Shown: piece after piece, positions 16,169 through 24,230 of the stretch
How the letters are laid out: each line of letters starts with the position of its first letter
Numbering within the stretch: the stretch's first letter is position 1
Origin: JADKAV01 sp963818505
GTDB lineage: Bacteria; Actinomycetota; Actinomycetes; S36-B12; UBA10799
DNA: 64,000 bases
Assembly (NCBI GenBank): GCA_963818505.1
Contig: CAWFSJ010000001.1
Coordinates: forward strand, 682,001 to 746,000
Reading direction: 5' to 3'
Program-made: the position numbers and the translations under genes
The notes under the pieces: model-generated
Seen by the model: the letters and a program-made list of their open reading frames with translations, nothing else
Told to the model about the DNA's origin: nothing
Databases searched by the model: none

Positions 16169-16920
16169 GCGCTATCCGGACCGAGGCTCTTTCGGTGGCA
16201 TTCGGCCAACCGGTCCTGCGCGACGTCAGCATTCAGATCGACGATGGCGACTTCGTGGCGCTCATGGGCTCCAACGGGACCGGTAAGACGACCTTGGTCC
16301 GGGCCATCCTCGGCCTTCTCAAGCCCCAGAGCGGCACCTCTTGGTTGTTCGACGTCCCCACTGGGTCATTTCGCGACTGGCACCGGGTGGCCTACGTTCC
16401 GCAACGTCTGACCAACACCAGCGCAGTGCCCCTGAGTGTCGAGGAGGCGGTTCGCAGCGCCCTGGCCAGCCCTGCCCAACGCTGGCGACCGCTGTCGAGC
16501 AGCCAACGGAAGTCGATCCACAGTGCTTTGGAATTCGTGGGCCTCGACGGACGCGGCAAGGAACGACTCGAACACCTCTCGGGCGGTCAGCAACGCCGGG
16601 TGATGATCGCAAGGGCACTGGTCACCCAAGCTGACCTTCTCATCATGGATGAGCCGACTGCCGGGGTCGACGTGGGCGAACAGCGCCGGCTCGCCAGTCA
16701 CATGCGAGCTCTTCGCGACCGGGGGGCCACGATCCTGATGATCACTCACGATGTGGGGCCAGTGGCGAGCTTGGCCAACCGGGCGATCGTCCTGGGTCAT
16801 CCCGACCACGGGTCTGTGCGCTATGACGCTGCCTCTCCCCCACCGCCGGAGTTCAGCGAGCATGTGTGGCACCACAGCCACGACGTGCCGTCCGACCCTG
16901 GGCTTCTGGAGGGACCGTGA
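16165..16920 (+). CDS. znuC: Zinc ABC transporter ATP-binding protein
   Basis: Cytoplasmic ATPase (251 residues) energising zinc uptake. Walker A GSNGTGKTT (about 34-42), Q-loop YVPQR, ABC signature LSGGQQRR, Walker B LLIMDEP and H-loop ITHDVG are all present. The tail contains a His-rich end (EHVWHHSHD), which may sense or transiently bind zinc and is a feature of several ZnuC proteins. The GTG start at 16165 overlaps the znuA stop (GTGA), and its own stop overlaps the znuB GTG, so all three are coupled. Confidence 0.95.
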   Translation: MSAIRTEALSVAFGQPVLRDVSIQIDDGDFVALMGSNGTGKTTLVRAILGLLKPQSGTSWLFDVPTGSFRDWHRVAYVPQRLTNTSAVPLSVEEAVRSALASPAQRWRPLSSSQRKSIHSALEFVGLDGRGKERLEHLSGGQQRRVMIARALVTQADLLIMDEPTAGVDVGEQRRLASHMRALRDRGATILMITHDVGPVASLANRAIVLGHPDHGSVRYDAASPPPPEFSEHVWHHSHDVPSDPGLLEGP

Positions 16921-17729
16921 CGTTCCTCGACTTCGACTTCATGCGCCGGGCGCTGCTGGCCGCCATGATCGTCGGCCTGCTCGCGCCGGCCATCGGCGTC
17001 TTCCTCGTCCAGCGGCGACTGGCACTGCTTGGGGACGGCATGGGTCACGTCGCGCTCACCGGCGTGGGTTTGGCGTTCCTGACGGGAACCGCGCCCGTGC
17101 CGACGGCCCTCGCGGTCGCCGTGCTCGGCGCCATCGGTATCGAGTTCCTACGTGCCCGCAGCCGTTCAGCCGGTGACGTGATCCTTGCCCTGGTCTTCTA
17201 CGGCGGGATCGCGGCAGGCGTCCTGCTCACGTACCTGGCGGGTAACCGGGCCGCCTCATCCTTGAACCAATACCTCTTCGGGGCGATCACGACCGTGTCC
17301 GGCAGCGACCTGCTGTGGCTGGTTGGGGCCGCTGCGATGGTGGGATTGGTGTTGCTGGTCTTCGGCCGTGAGATGTTCGCGGTGTCCTTCGATGCCGAAG
17401 TCGCGCGCACCCAGGGAATCCGATCGGGGTTCATCAGTGCTCTGATCACCGTCCTTGCTGCCGTGACGGTGGTGATCGGTATGCGGACCGTGGGCTTGCT
17501 GTTGGTCAGCGCCATCATGATCGTCCCGATCGCCGCCGCCCAACAGGTCAGCCGGTCATTCCGCGCAACCGCCGGCATTGGCGTGTTGGTGGGATGGGCC
17601 TGCGCGGTCAGCGGCGTGGTCCTCAGCTTCTACCTCGATGTGCCCTCCGGGGCCACGATCGTGCTGCTGACCCTCGCCTGTTTCATCCTCGCCCTTCCCG
17701 CCGGGCTAATACTGCGGAGGTCCTCATGA
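16917..17729 (+). CDS. znuB: Zinc ABC transporter permease
   Basis: Membrane channel of the zinc importer, 270 residues with seven to eight hydrophobic helices. Family features: LFLVQRRLALLGDGMGHVAL-type segment after helix 1 (here FLVQRRLALLGDGMGHVALT), the coupling-helix region FDAEVARTQGI, and the conserved helix VGLLLVSAIMIVPIAAAQQV. The GTG at 16917 has GGAGGGA just upstream and overlaps the znuC stop as GTGA. It ends by overlapping the zur ATG (ATGA). ABC-3 (cluster 9) family; metal assigned from znuA and zur. Confidence 0.95.
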   Translation: MTFLDFDFMRRALLAAMIVGLLAPAIGVFLVQRRLALLGDGMGHVALTGVGLAFLTGTAPVPTALAVAVLGAIGIEFLRARSRSAGDVILALVFYGGIAAGVLLTYLAGNRAASSLNQYLFGAITTVSGSDLLWLVGAAAMVGLVLLVFGREMFAVSFDAEVARTQGIRSGFISALITVLAAVTVVIGMRTVGLLLVSAIMIVPIAAAQQVSRSFRATAGIGVLVGWACAVSGVVLSFYLDVPSGATIVLLTLACFILALPAGLILRRSS

Positions 17730-18109
17730 CGAAGCGACGAACCAAGCAACGGGTCGCGGTGGAGGAGTTGCTGGAGCAGGCGATCGATTTCAGGACCGCA
17801 CAGCAGATCCATGCCGACCTGCGGCAGTCCGGGGCTGACGTGGGGCTGACCACCGTGTACCGCTGTCTGGCCGCGATGGCTCAGGCCGGCGAGGTGGACG
17901 TTCTGCTAGCCGAGGACGGTGAGGCCCGCTACCGCTCCTGCAGCACCGGACACCATCATCATCTGGTCTGCCGGTCCTGCGGGTTCACCGTCGAGGTGAC
18001 TGCCGGGCCGGTCGAACGCTGGGCCGGCAAGACCGCCGACGAGCACGGCTTTACACAGGTGAGCCACACGGTCGAGATCCTCGGTCTGTGTCGTTCCTGC
18101 GCCCCCTGA
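17726..18109 (+). CDS. zur: Zinc uptake regulator, Fur family
   Basis: Zinc-sensing repressor of 127 residues. The N-terminal winged helix includes RTAQQIHADLRQSGADVGLT and TVYRCLAAMAQAGEVD; the dimer domain has the sensory H-H-H-H (76-79) and two structural CxxC pairs (82-85 and 122-125). It lacks the extra N-terminal helix of iron-sensing Fur and matches the short actinobacterial Zur. The ATG at 17726 overlaps the znuB stop and is preceded by GCGGAGG. As last gene of the zinc operon it should repress its own transcription through the box at 15223. No zur-independent promoter is obvious. Confidence 0.94.
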   Translation: MTKRRTKQRVAVEELLEQAIDFRTAQQIHADLRQSGADVGLTTVYRCLAAMAQAGEVDVLLAEDGEARYRSCSTGHHHHLVCRSCGFTVEVTAGPVERWAGKTADEHGFTQVSHTVEILGLCRSCAP

Positions 18110-18151
18110 ACCCTGGGCCGGGAGCAGGTGACTTCGGTCCGGCGGCGGCGG

Positions 18152-18422
18152 CTTTCGGTGAGAATGTGCAACCTCACGTGCCACATATTCACCGAAAGGC
18201 GCCCGTCGGCGTACCTTTCTGGTTGGGCCGCAGGCCGAAAACCTCTTGATCAACCTATTGGGTACGGTTTCGCGCCCGAAATGTCGCATAGAGGGTGAAT
18301 TCGGCGTACCTATCTGGTTGATCAAGAGGGAGCGCCAACCAGATCGGTACGCAGATCGGCTTCGCCAACCCGGCCCACGCCGCAAACCCGGACCGTGCCA
18401 CATATTCACCGAAAGGCGCCCG
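18152..18422. repeat. Nested inverted/direct repeat element
   Basis: A 270-base non-coding stretch built of repeats. A 28-base unit (18178-18205) recurs exactly at 18395-18422; the left copy ends a hairpin whose arms are CTTTCGGTGA (18152-18161) and TCACCGAAAG (18189-18198). Inside are perfect 14-base arms CCTCTTGATCAACC (18242-18255) and its complement (18316-18329), and flanking GCGTACC-x-CTGGTTGG motifs in both orientations. No open frame of note. It resembles a composite palindromic (BIME/MITE-like) element. The next 270 bases up to the aquaporin hold nothing I recognise. Confidence 0.8.
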
Positions 18423-18693
18423 GGCGCCGGCGTTTGCCAAGCGATAGCGAGCGTCGCCGCGGCGCGTTGACGGTCGTAGTAGCAGCGGCACTGCTAGTCG
18501 TGCAGGGCGGCGAGGGACGCCGAACAGGGCCTTGAGCCGCTGGTTGCCCCACGGGCCCCACCGCACCAGGGCCACATGCCGAAGGGCGACACGTAATGCC
18601 GGGCCCAGCAGCCGAACAGCCCAACCTGGGTCCGCCAAGACGGTCAAGGGGGGCGGTCCCGTTGCCGCTGATTGGCTGCAAGAGAATCGGAGC

Positions 18694-19443
18694 ATGACAG
18701 ACAAACTCATCGCCGAATTCGTCGGCACTTTCCTCTTGGTCTTCCTTGCGGTGGGAGCCGCAGTCAGCGGTATCCAGTCCATGGGCATGCTCGGCGTGGC
18801 CCTGGCGTTCGGCCTCGTACTGGCGGCTCTTGCCTACTCGCTAGGACCGACCTCCGGTTGCCACGTCAACCCGGCCGTAACACTGGCCTTCTGGCTGTCC
18901 AAGCGCCAAGACGGCAAGGAAGCCGCGCTCTACGTCGTAATGCAATTCCTCGGTGCGGCCCTCGGTGGGTTCGTCCTGTGGGTGCTGGTCAACTCCGGCG
19001 GGGTCACTGACCAGACAGGGGCCCTGGGATCCAACGCCTTCGGCGGTGATGGCCCGAACGCCCTCGGCGCCTTCCTGACCGAGGCGCTACTCACCGCCGC
19101 CTTCGTCGGCGTGATCCTGCTGGTCACAGACCACGCAGCCGCTCCCGGCTTCGCGGGGATCGCCATCGGCGCTGCGCTGGCCGCCGTTCACCTGGTGGGT
19201 ATCCCACTGACCGGCACCTCGGTCAACCCGGCCCGTTCGTTGGGCCCGGCCCTGTTCGCAGGCGGGGAATCCCTTCAGCAGGTCTGGCTGTTCCTCATCG
19301 CACCCCTGGTGGGTGGCGCGCTGGCGGTGTTGTTCTGGCGGATCACACGTCCCAGCAACGCAGTGATGAGTGACGAGGGCACAGAGCAGCTCGGCCGTGA
19401 AGACGACGAAGTGGTGGTGGTGTCGGTCACCGACCGAGCGTGA
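18694..19443 (+). CDS. aqpZ: Aquaporin / glycerol facilitator family channel
   Basis: Six-helix membrane channel of 249 residues with both half-helix NPA motifs: HVNPAVTLAFW (57-67) and SVNPARSLGPA (176-186). Arginine R181 after the second NPA is the selectivity-filter arginine. The histidine HLVGIPLTG two helices' turns before NPA2 and the absence of the glycerol-channel aspartate (NPARD) favour a water channel over GlpF. The tail is acidic (EDDEVVVVSV). ATG at 18694 with GGAG four bases upstream. It appears monocistronic. Confidence 0.93.
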   Translation: MTDKLIAEFVGTFLLVFLAVGAAVSGIQSMGMLGVALAFGLVLAALAYSLGPTSGCHVNPAVTLAFWLSKRQDGKEAALYVVMQFLGAALGGFVLWVLVNSGGVTDQTGALGSNAFGGDGPNALGAFLTEALLTAAFVGVILLVTDHAAAPGFAGIAIGAALAAVHLVGIPLTGTSVNPARSLGPALFAGGESLQQVWLFLIAPLVGGALAVLFWRITRPSNAVMSDEGTEQLGREDDEVVVVSVTDRA

Positions 19444-19497
19444 CCTGAGACTGCATCTCCGCTGGAAGACCGTGACTGGGCCCGGACCTGGGTTCAG

Positions 19498-19840
19498 TCA
19501 CGGCTTCAGCAGGATCTTGATCGCGCCGTCGGACTTGCTGGCGAAACTCTCGTAGGCATCCGGTGCGGACGCCAAAGTGACGTGGTGGGTCGCGAAGGTC
19601 TCCAAGCCCAAGGGATCGTTCTCCTGCTCGACAAGAGGCAGGACGTCGTCGATCCAGCGCCGCACGTTGGCCTGACCCATGCGCAATGTCACCTGCTTGT
19701 CGAACAAGGTCAGCATCGGCATTGGATCGGCCATGCCCCCGTACACCCCGGAGATGGACAAGGTCCCACCGCGCCGCACGAGGTCGATACCGGCGTGCAG
19801 CGCAGCCAAAGGCCGTTTCAGCCTGACCCGCACACAGACG
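19498..19840 (-). pseudogene. C-terminal remnant of a zinc-type alcohol dehydrogenase
   Basis: About 111 in-frame residues match only the last third of a medium-chain, zinc-dependent dehydrogenase of the formaldehyde-dehydrogenase/threonine-dehydrogenase-like group: RPLAALHAGIDLVRRGGTLS, SGVYGGMADPMPM, LRMGQANVRRWIDD and C-terminal DGAIKILLKP. The catalytic zinc ligands, structural zinc lobe and most of the Rossmann domain are absent; upstream of 19840 similarity ends and a stop appears about 60 bases further. The normal length is about 390 residues. The neighbouring gene at 19924 begins where the missing part should be, so a deletion or insertion replaced the 5' two-thirds. Confidence 0.8.
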
Positions 19841-19923
19841 CAGCGGCCCGCGACCCCGCGCGGGTCGCTGCCCTATGCGGGCGCGTCGGGAATGGCCCGC
19901 AGCCCGAGAAGGTTGCAGTGCCC

Positions 19924-20601
19924 ATGACGACATGGGGATTCATCGGAAGTGGGAACATCGGCTCCACCGTGGCCCGACTCGCGACCGCCGCTGGCGACGA
20001 GGTGCTCATGAGCAACAGTCGCGGGCCTGCGACCCTGGGCGACCTGGTGTCCGAACTTGGACCGCGTTCCCGCGCCGTCACCGCCCAGGAGGCCGCGGCA
20101 CAGGGTGACATCGTGGTCGTCACAATCCCGCTGAAGCACTACCGTCAGGTTCCTTCAGCTGCCTTGGAGGGCAAGGTCGTGATCGACACCATGAACTACT
20201 ACCCGGGCCGCGATGGGCAGTTCCCCGATCTGGACTCGCACACGACGACCTCCTCCGAGATGTTCGCCGAATATGTGTCGGGCGCGCGAGTGGTCAAGGG
20301 ATTCAACAACATCTTCTTCCAGCACCTGGCCGGACTTGCCAGGCCCACGGGAGCACCTGATCGCAGCGCCCTGCCCATAGCCGGGGACGACCTGGATGCC
20401 AAGGCGTTCGTGCGTTCTGCCCTCGACAGGATCGGTTACGACGCCGTGGACGCCGGCGCCTTGGCACAAGGTTGGCGTCAGCAGCCGGATACCCCCGTCT
20501 ATGGCACGCCTTACGCGGCTGATCCGGGCGACTGGACGGCTGGTGCACGACCCGCGGGCGCCGAGGTGATCAGTGCGTTGGTGGCTGCCGCGCAGCGGTG
20601 A
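19924..20601 (+). CDS. NADPH-dependent F420 reductase-like protein
   Basis: A 225-residue Rossmann protein, distant paralogue of the gene at 3582. It opens with MTTWGFIGSGNIGSTVARLA, then MSNSRGPATL (NADP site), GDIVVVTIPLKHYRQVP, GKVVIDTMNYYP and VVKGFNNIFFQHLA, the strand order of the NADP-oxidoreductase coenzyme-F420-dependent family. The C-terminal cap is longer than in the first paralogue (tail PVYGTPYAADPGDWTAGARP). Start ATG at 19924; the preceding sequence is the junction with the truncated dehydrogenase. Cofactor partner is inferred; many members of this branch act as NAD(P)-binding proteins of unknown substrate. Confidence 0.8.
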   Translation: MTTWGFIGSGNIGSTVARLATAAGDEVLMSNSRGPATLGDLVSELGPRSRAVTAQEAAAQGDIVVVTIPLKHYRQVPSAALEGKVVIDTMNYYPGRDGQFPDLDSHTTTSSEMFAEYVSGARVVKGFNNIFFQHLAGLARPTGAPDRSALPIAGDDLDAKAFVRSALDRIGYDAVDAGALAQGWRQQPDTPVYGTPYAADPGDWTAGARPAGAEVISALVAAAQR

Positions 20602-20646
20602 GGGCGGATCGGCACGCCGACTTGCCTGGGGTTACCGTTGATCTTG

Positions 20647-21735
20647 ATGAGCCCAACATTCCTTCCCCGCCCGGATGTCGACCCCGTTGTGCGCGAGACC
20701 CGCTCCGCCTACCGCAGCCTGCTCGGCGGCGGATTCGCCGATCTTCGACGCATGCCCTCCGAGGTCATCTTCGATGAGCCCAAGTGCACGGTGCACCGCT
20801 ACGAAGCAACAGGCGACCAGACTGAAGGCGCCCTACCTGTCCTGCTGATCCCGCCCATGGCGGCGACCCCGGTGTGCTTCGACCTGCGACGAGGATGCTC
20901 AATGGTCGAGTTCTTGGTCGACGAAGGCCGCCCAACGTACCTCGTCGACTACGGCGACATCAGCACCTTGCGTGACCAGGACCTCGGCCTTGAACACTGG
21001 ATCGACTCGGTTCTGCCAGACGCGATCGAGTCTGTTCTGAAGGACTCCGGGGCCCAAGGGGTCCATCTGGTGGGGTGGTGCCTGGGCGGGATCCTCGAAA
21101 TGTTCACCGCCGCCGCGCACCCAGAACTGCCGATCGCAACCGTGACTTCCGTCGCGAGCCCGTTCGACTTCAGCTCAGTGCGCGTGCTGGGTCCAGTGCG
21201 CGTGATGGAGGACTTGACCGGCGGACTCTTGACCACCGGAATCGTGCGCGCCCTCGGCGGCATCCCAGGCCGACTCAACGGTCTGATCTACCGCTGGCTC
21301 GACCCCGTCAAGCAGATCAAGAAGCCATTGACCCAGCTGCAGAACCGCGACGATCCGGACACCCTTGCCCAGATCGAAGCGGTGGACGTCCTGATGGACA
21401 CCATGGAGGCCTACCCCGGGCGCAGCATCTCGCAGATCTACCACTCCCTCATTCGCACCAATCGCTTCTCCCAAGGCCGGCTGGTTCTCAAACATGGCCG
21501 CGTCGTGGAGCTGGCGGACGTCACAGTCCCGGTGATGGCCATCGCTGGCACCGGTGACCTGTTCTTCGCTCCCCCTGCCTCTGCACACCACGTCGCCACA
21601 CTGCTGACGAACAGCCCAGAGGTCCGGCTTGAGCGCGCCCCCGGCGGCCACCTCGGTGTGCTCACGGGTCGTGGCGCGCGAGACACGACGTGGAAGTACA
21701 TCGATCGGTTCTTGACCGACAACGACGTGGCGTAG
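20647..21735 (+). CDS. PhaC-like alpha/beta hydrolase (class III PHA-synthase related)
   Basis: A 362-residue alpha/beta hydrolase with the polyhydroxyalkanoate-synthase active site: nucleophile C145 in VGWCLGG (Cys replacing the lipase Ser), acid D304 in AGTGDLFFAP, and H335 in PGGHLGVLTG. PHA-synthase strands LLIPPMAATP and YLVDYGDIS also match. No PhaE/PhaR subunit, PhaA, PhaB or phasin lies nearby, so polymer synthesis cannot be concluded; actinobacteria often carry such solitary PhaC-like acyltransferases. ATG at 20647; a TACCGT box eight bases upstream and no ribosome site suggest a leaderless message. Confidence 0.82.
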   Translation: MSPTFLPRPDVDPVVRETRSAYRSLLGGGFADLRRMPSEVIFDEPKCTVHRYEATGDQTEGALPVLLIPPMAATPVCFDLRRGCSMVEFLVDEGRPTYLVDYGDISTLRDQDLGLEHWIDSVLPDAIESVLKDSGAQGVHLVGWCLGGILEMFTAAAHPELPIATVTSVASPFDFSSVRVLGPVRVMEDLTGGLLTTGIVRALGGIPGRLNGLIYRWLDPVKQIKKPLTQLQNRDDPDTLAQIEAVDVLMDTMEAYPGRSISQIYHSLIRTNRFSQGRLVLKHGRVVELADVTVPVMAIAGTGDLFFAPPASAHHVATLLTNSPEVRLERAPGGHLGVLTGRGARDTTWKYIDRFLTDNDVA

Positions 21736-21838
21736 GGCTTGGCGACCCCACCTCCGCTCACCAGCGCAGGCTAGGCTCGAAGTCGCCGGTGTCGAGCCGC
21801 GCTTTCCCGGTGCGACCCGCCCAAGACTGGAGATTCCC

Positions 21839-23566
21839 ATGAGCCACGAGGACCAATCGGCCCCTGACGTTGCGACGTTCGACGACCTCGGACTCAGCCA
21901 GACCCTGCTCAAGACCTTGCACGAGGTCGGCTACGAGAGCCCCTCGCCGATCCAGGCAGCCACCATCCCGCCGCTGCTCGCAGACCGCGACGTCGTCGGT
22001 CTCGCGCAGACCGGGACCGGCAAGACCGCGGCGTTCGCGCTGCCCATCCTCGACCGCCTCGACCTCTCGCAGAAGAAGCCTCAAGCACTTGTGCTGGCCC
22101 CGACTCGGGAATTGGCGCTGCAGGTATGCGAAGCATTCGAGCGTTACGCCGCCGGGCTCCACGGGGTCAAAGTACTGCCTGTTTACGGGGGCCAGGGCTA
22201 CGGCGTGCAACTGAGCGCACTGCGACGCGGAGTCCACATCGTTGTGGGCACACCCGGGCGCATCATGGACCACCTGGAGAAGGGCACTCTTGACCTCACG
22301 GAATTGCGCTTCCTGGTCCTCGATGAGGCCGACGAGATGCTCAACATGGGTTTCGCCGAGGACGTCGAGACGATCCTGGCCGACACTCCTGACAGCAAGA
22401 ACGTGGCGCTGTTCTCCGCGACCATGCCCGCGCAGATCCGCCGGATGTCGAAGAAGTACCTGCACGACCCCCTCGAGATCACGGTCAAGAACAAAACCAC
22501 GACGTCGGCCAACACGACCCAGCGCTACCTGACCGTCTCCTACCCACAGAAGATCGAGGCGCTCACTCGCATACTCGAGGTCGAGAGCTTCGAAGCGATG
22601 ATCGTGTTCGTCCGCACGAAGAACGAGACTGAGACCCTTGCGGAGAAACTGCGAGCGCGCGGCTTCTCCGCGATGGCCATCAACGGCGACGTCCCACAGG
22701 TGCAACGTGAGCGCACCATCAACCAGCTGAAGTCCGGCAAGCTCGACATCCTGGTGGCGACTGACGTGGCAGCTCGCGGCCTGGACGTCGACAGGATCAG
22801 CCACGTGGTGAACTACGACATCCCCACCGACACTGAGTCTTACGTCCACCGAATCGGCCGCACGGGCCGAGCCGGGCGCAGCGGGGATGCCATCTCATTC
22901 GTGACCCCGCGCGAGCGCTACCTGCTCAAGTCCATCGAGAAGGCCACGCGGCAGTCGCTGACCCCGATGCAGATGCCCACCACTGAGGACATAAACAGCA
23001 CACGACTGTCGCGGTTCGACGACGCGATCACCCAGGCGCTGTCGTCGGACCAACTCGAGTTCTTCCGCGACGTTGTGTCCCACTACGTCCGCGAGCACGA
23101 CGTGCCCGACGCGGATGTCGCTGCGGCGCTGGCCGTGGTCATGCAGGGCGGCGCGCCATTGTTGCTCGAACCCGAGCCCGAACGTCCCGTTCGCACAGAA
23201 CGCAAGCCACGCACGGACTCACAACCCCGCGATCGCGGTCAGGGACCCACCCGCGCCAAGGGCCGTTCGGACTCACCCATGTCCACGTACAGGATCGAGG
23301 TCGGCCGCCGCCAGAAGGTGGAGCCCCGCCAGATCGTCGGGGCGCTGGCCAACGAGGGCGGCCTGCGCAGCTCCGACTTCGGCCACATCGACATCCGCCC
23401 TGACCACTCTCTGGTCGAACTGCCCTCGGATCTCTCGCCTGACGTGTGGAAGAGGCTGCGAAAGACCCGGATCTCAGGCAAGTTGATCGATCTGAAGGCC
23501 GAAGGCAAGTCAGAGGCGAAGTCCCACGGCAAACCACGCAAACCCAGGAAGGGCAAGCAGGCTTAA
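21839..23566 (+). CDS. deaD: DEAD-box ATP-dependent RNA helicase
   Basis: Cytoplasmic helicase of 575 residues, likely for ribosome assembly or cold-shock mRNA handling. Q-motif FDDLGLSQTL...SPIQ, motif I AQTGTGKT (about 60), Ia PTRELALQV, Ib GTPGRIMD, II VLDEADEML, III SATMP, IV IVFVRTKNET, V ATDVAARGLDV and VI HRIGRTGRAGR are all intact. After a basic, disordered linker (about 440-480) comes a DbpA-type RNA-binding domain (STYRIEVGRRQKVEPRQIVG to GKLIDL), and a Lys-rich tail. This layout matches CsdA/DeaD. Start ATG at 21839 with CTGGAG upstream. Confidence 0.95.
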   Translation: MSHEDQSAPDVATFDDLGLSQTLLKTLHEVGYESPSPIQAATIPPLLADRDVVGLAQTGTGKTAAFALPILDRLDLSQKKPQALVLAPTRELALQVCEAFERYAAGLHGVKVLPVYGGQGYGVQLSALRRGVHIVVGTPGRIMDHLEKGTLDLTELRFLVLDEADEMLNMGFAEDVETILADTPDSKNVALFSATMPAQIRRMSKKYLHDPLEITVKNKTTTSANTTQRYLTVSYPQKIEALTRILEVESFEAMIVFVRTKNETETLAEKLRARGFSAMAINGDVPQVQRERTINQLKSGKLDILVATDVAARGLDVDRISHVVNYDIPTDTESYVHRIGRTGRAGRSGDAISFVTPRERYLLKSIEKATRQSLTPMQMPTTEDINSTRLSRFDDAITQALSSDQLEFFRDVVSHYVREHDVPDADVAAALAVVMQGGAPLLLEPEPERPVRTERKPRTDSQPRDRGQGPTRAKGRSDSPMSTYRIEVGRRQKVEPRQIVGALANEGGLRSSDFGHIDIRPDHSLVELPSDLSPDVWKRLRKTRISGKLIDLKAEGKSEAKSHGKPRKPRKGKQA

Positions 23567-23784
23567 CCCGCAGCCAGCCGTTCACGCCACGACGCCGCGC
23601 GGGTCGCGTCTGCGGCCTTCTCGCAAATCTGGATCATGACCTCGATCGAGTCGCTGTCCCCGGCTTCGGCCATCGGCAGCGCGACTCGGTAGGCGCTGAC
23701 CAGATCCCCTGACATCAGGTGGATCCTCGCGAGATTCAAGCCGCACGCGTCGGGGCCTGTGCACACGACCGGATCCGAACCCAT
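23563..23784 (-). CDS. Small helical (Sel1/TPR-like) protein
   Basis: A 73-residue protein (MGSDPVVCTGPDACGLNLARIH...) with paired helices LNLARIHLMSGDLVSAYRVA and SIEVMIQICEKAADATRAAS, suggestive of one to two TPR/Sel1-type repeats. The ATG at 23784 is chosen because TACGCT lies exactly six bases upstream, as at other leaderless starts here; a TTG at 23817 would add 11 residues. Its end overlaps the helicase stop by four bases on the opposite strand. Function unknown. Confidence 0.55.
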   Translation of the reverse strand: MGSDPVVCTGPDACGLNLARIHLMSGDLVSAYRVALPMAEAGDSDSIEVMIQICEKAADATRAASWRERLAAG

Positions 23785-23834
23785 GTACCCAGCGTAGATC
23801 AGGCCGACTTCTGCCAATCGGGTTAGTTTGTCGT

Positions 23835-24230
23835 ATGGCTCCCGTGCGTGAACTCATCGGCGTGTACCACGCCAATGGCGGGCCGATCGGCGAGGCGAAG
23901 TACGTCATTGGGAAGTTCCTGGGCACAGCCCATTGCGCTTTGTGTGACATCACCCATTCCCCGGTCAGGCGCAAGCCGGCGTGGAAACAGATGGTTACCA
24001 GATTGGGAGTCCCGTTCAGGCTTGTCCACCTCAACGAGATGCCGGCGGACGTGTCCGCAGTCATTGCTGGATGTGGATCACCTGCGGTACTCGTCCGTAG
24101 TGCGGACGGCAGCCTCGCAGCCCTGCTCGGCCCGGATGACCTCGAGACCCTCCACGGTTCGGTGGAGAGTTTCCAGACAGCTCTCAGGCAGGCTCTCGCT
24201 GCACAATCCGGTCGCGCCAATTCCGCGTGA
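23835..24230 (+). CDS. Conserved protein of unknown function with CALCD motif
   Basis: A 131-residue cytoplasmic protein: IGVYHANGGPIGEAKYVIGK, then GTAHCALCDITHSPVRRKPAW, then a thioredoxin-like alternation of strands and helices (GVPFRLVHLNEMP, SPAVLVRSADGSLAALLGP). The C-A-L-C-D-I-T-H core (Cys pair separated by two residues, nearby His) could be a redox or metal site. I have seen this conserved set in uncharacterised bacterial proteins but know no function. ATG at 23835 with TTAGTT six bases before it. The last 47 bases overlap the convergent L,D-transpeptidase gene. Confidence 0.7.
   Translation: MAPVRELIGVYHANGGPIGEAKYVIGKFLGTAHCALCDITHSPVRRKPAWKQMVTRLGVPFRLVHLNEMPADVSAVIAGCGSPAVLVRSADGSLAALLGPDDLETLHGSVESFQTALRQALAAQSGRANSA

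Noticed and set aside
20647..21735. Polyhydroxyalkanoate synthesis locus
   Set aside because: Only a PhaC-like protein is present; no PhaE/R, PhaA, PhaB, phasin or depolymerase nearby.
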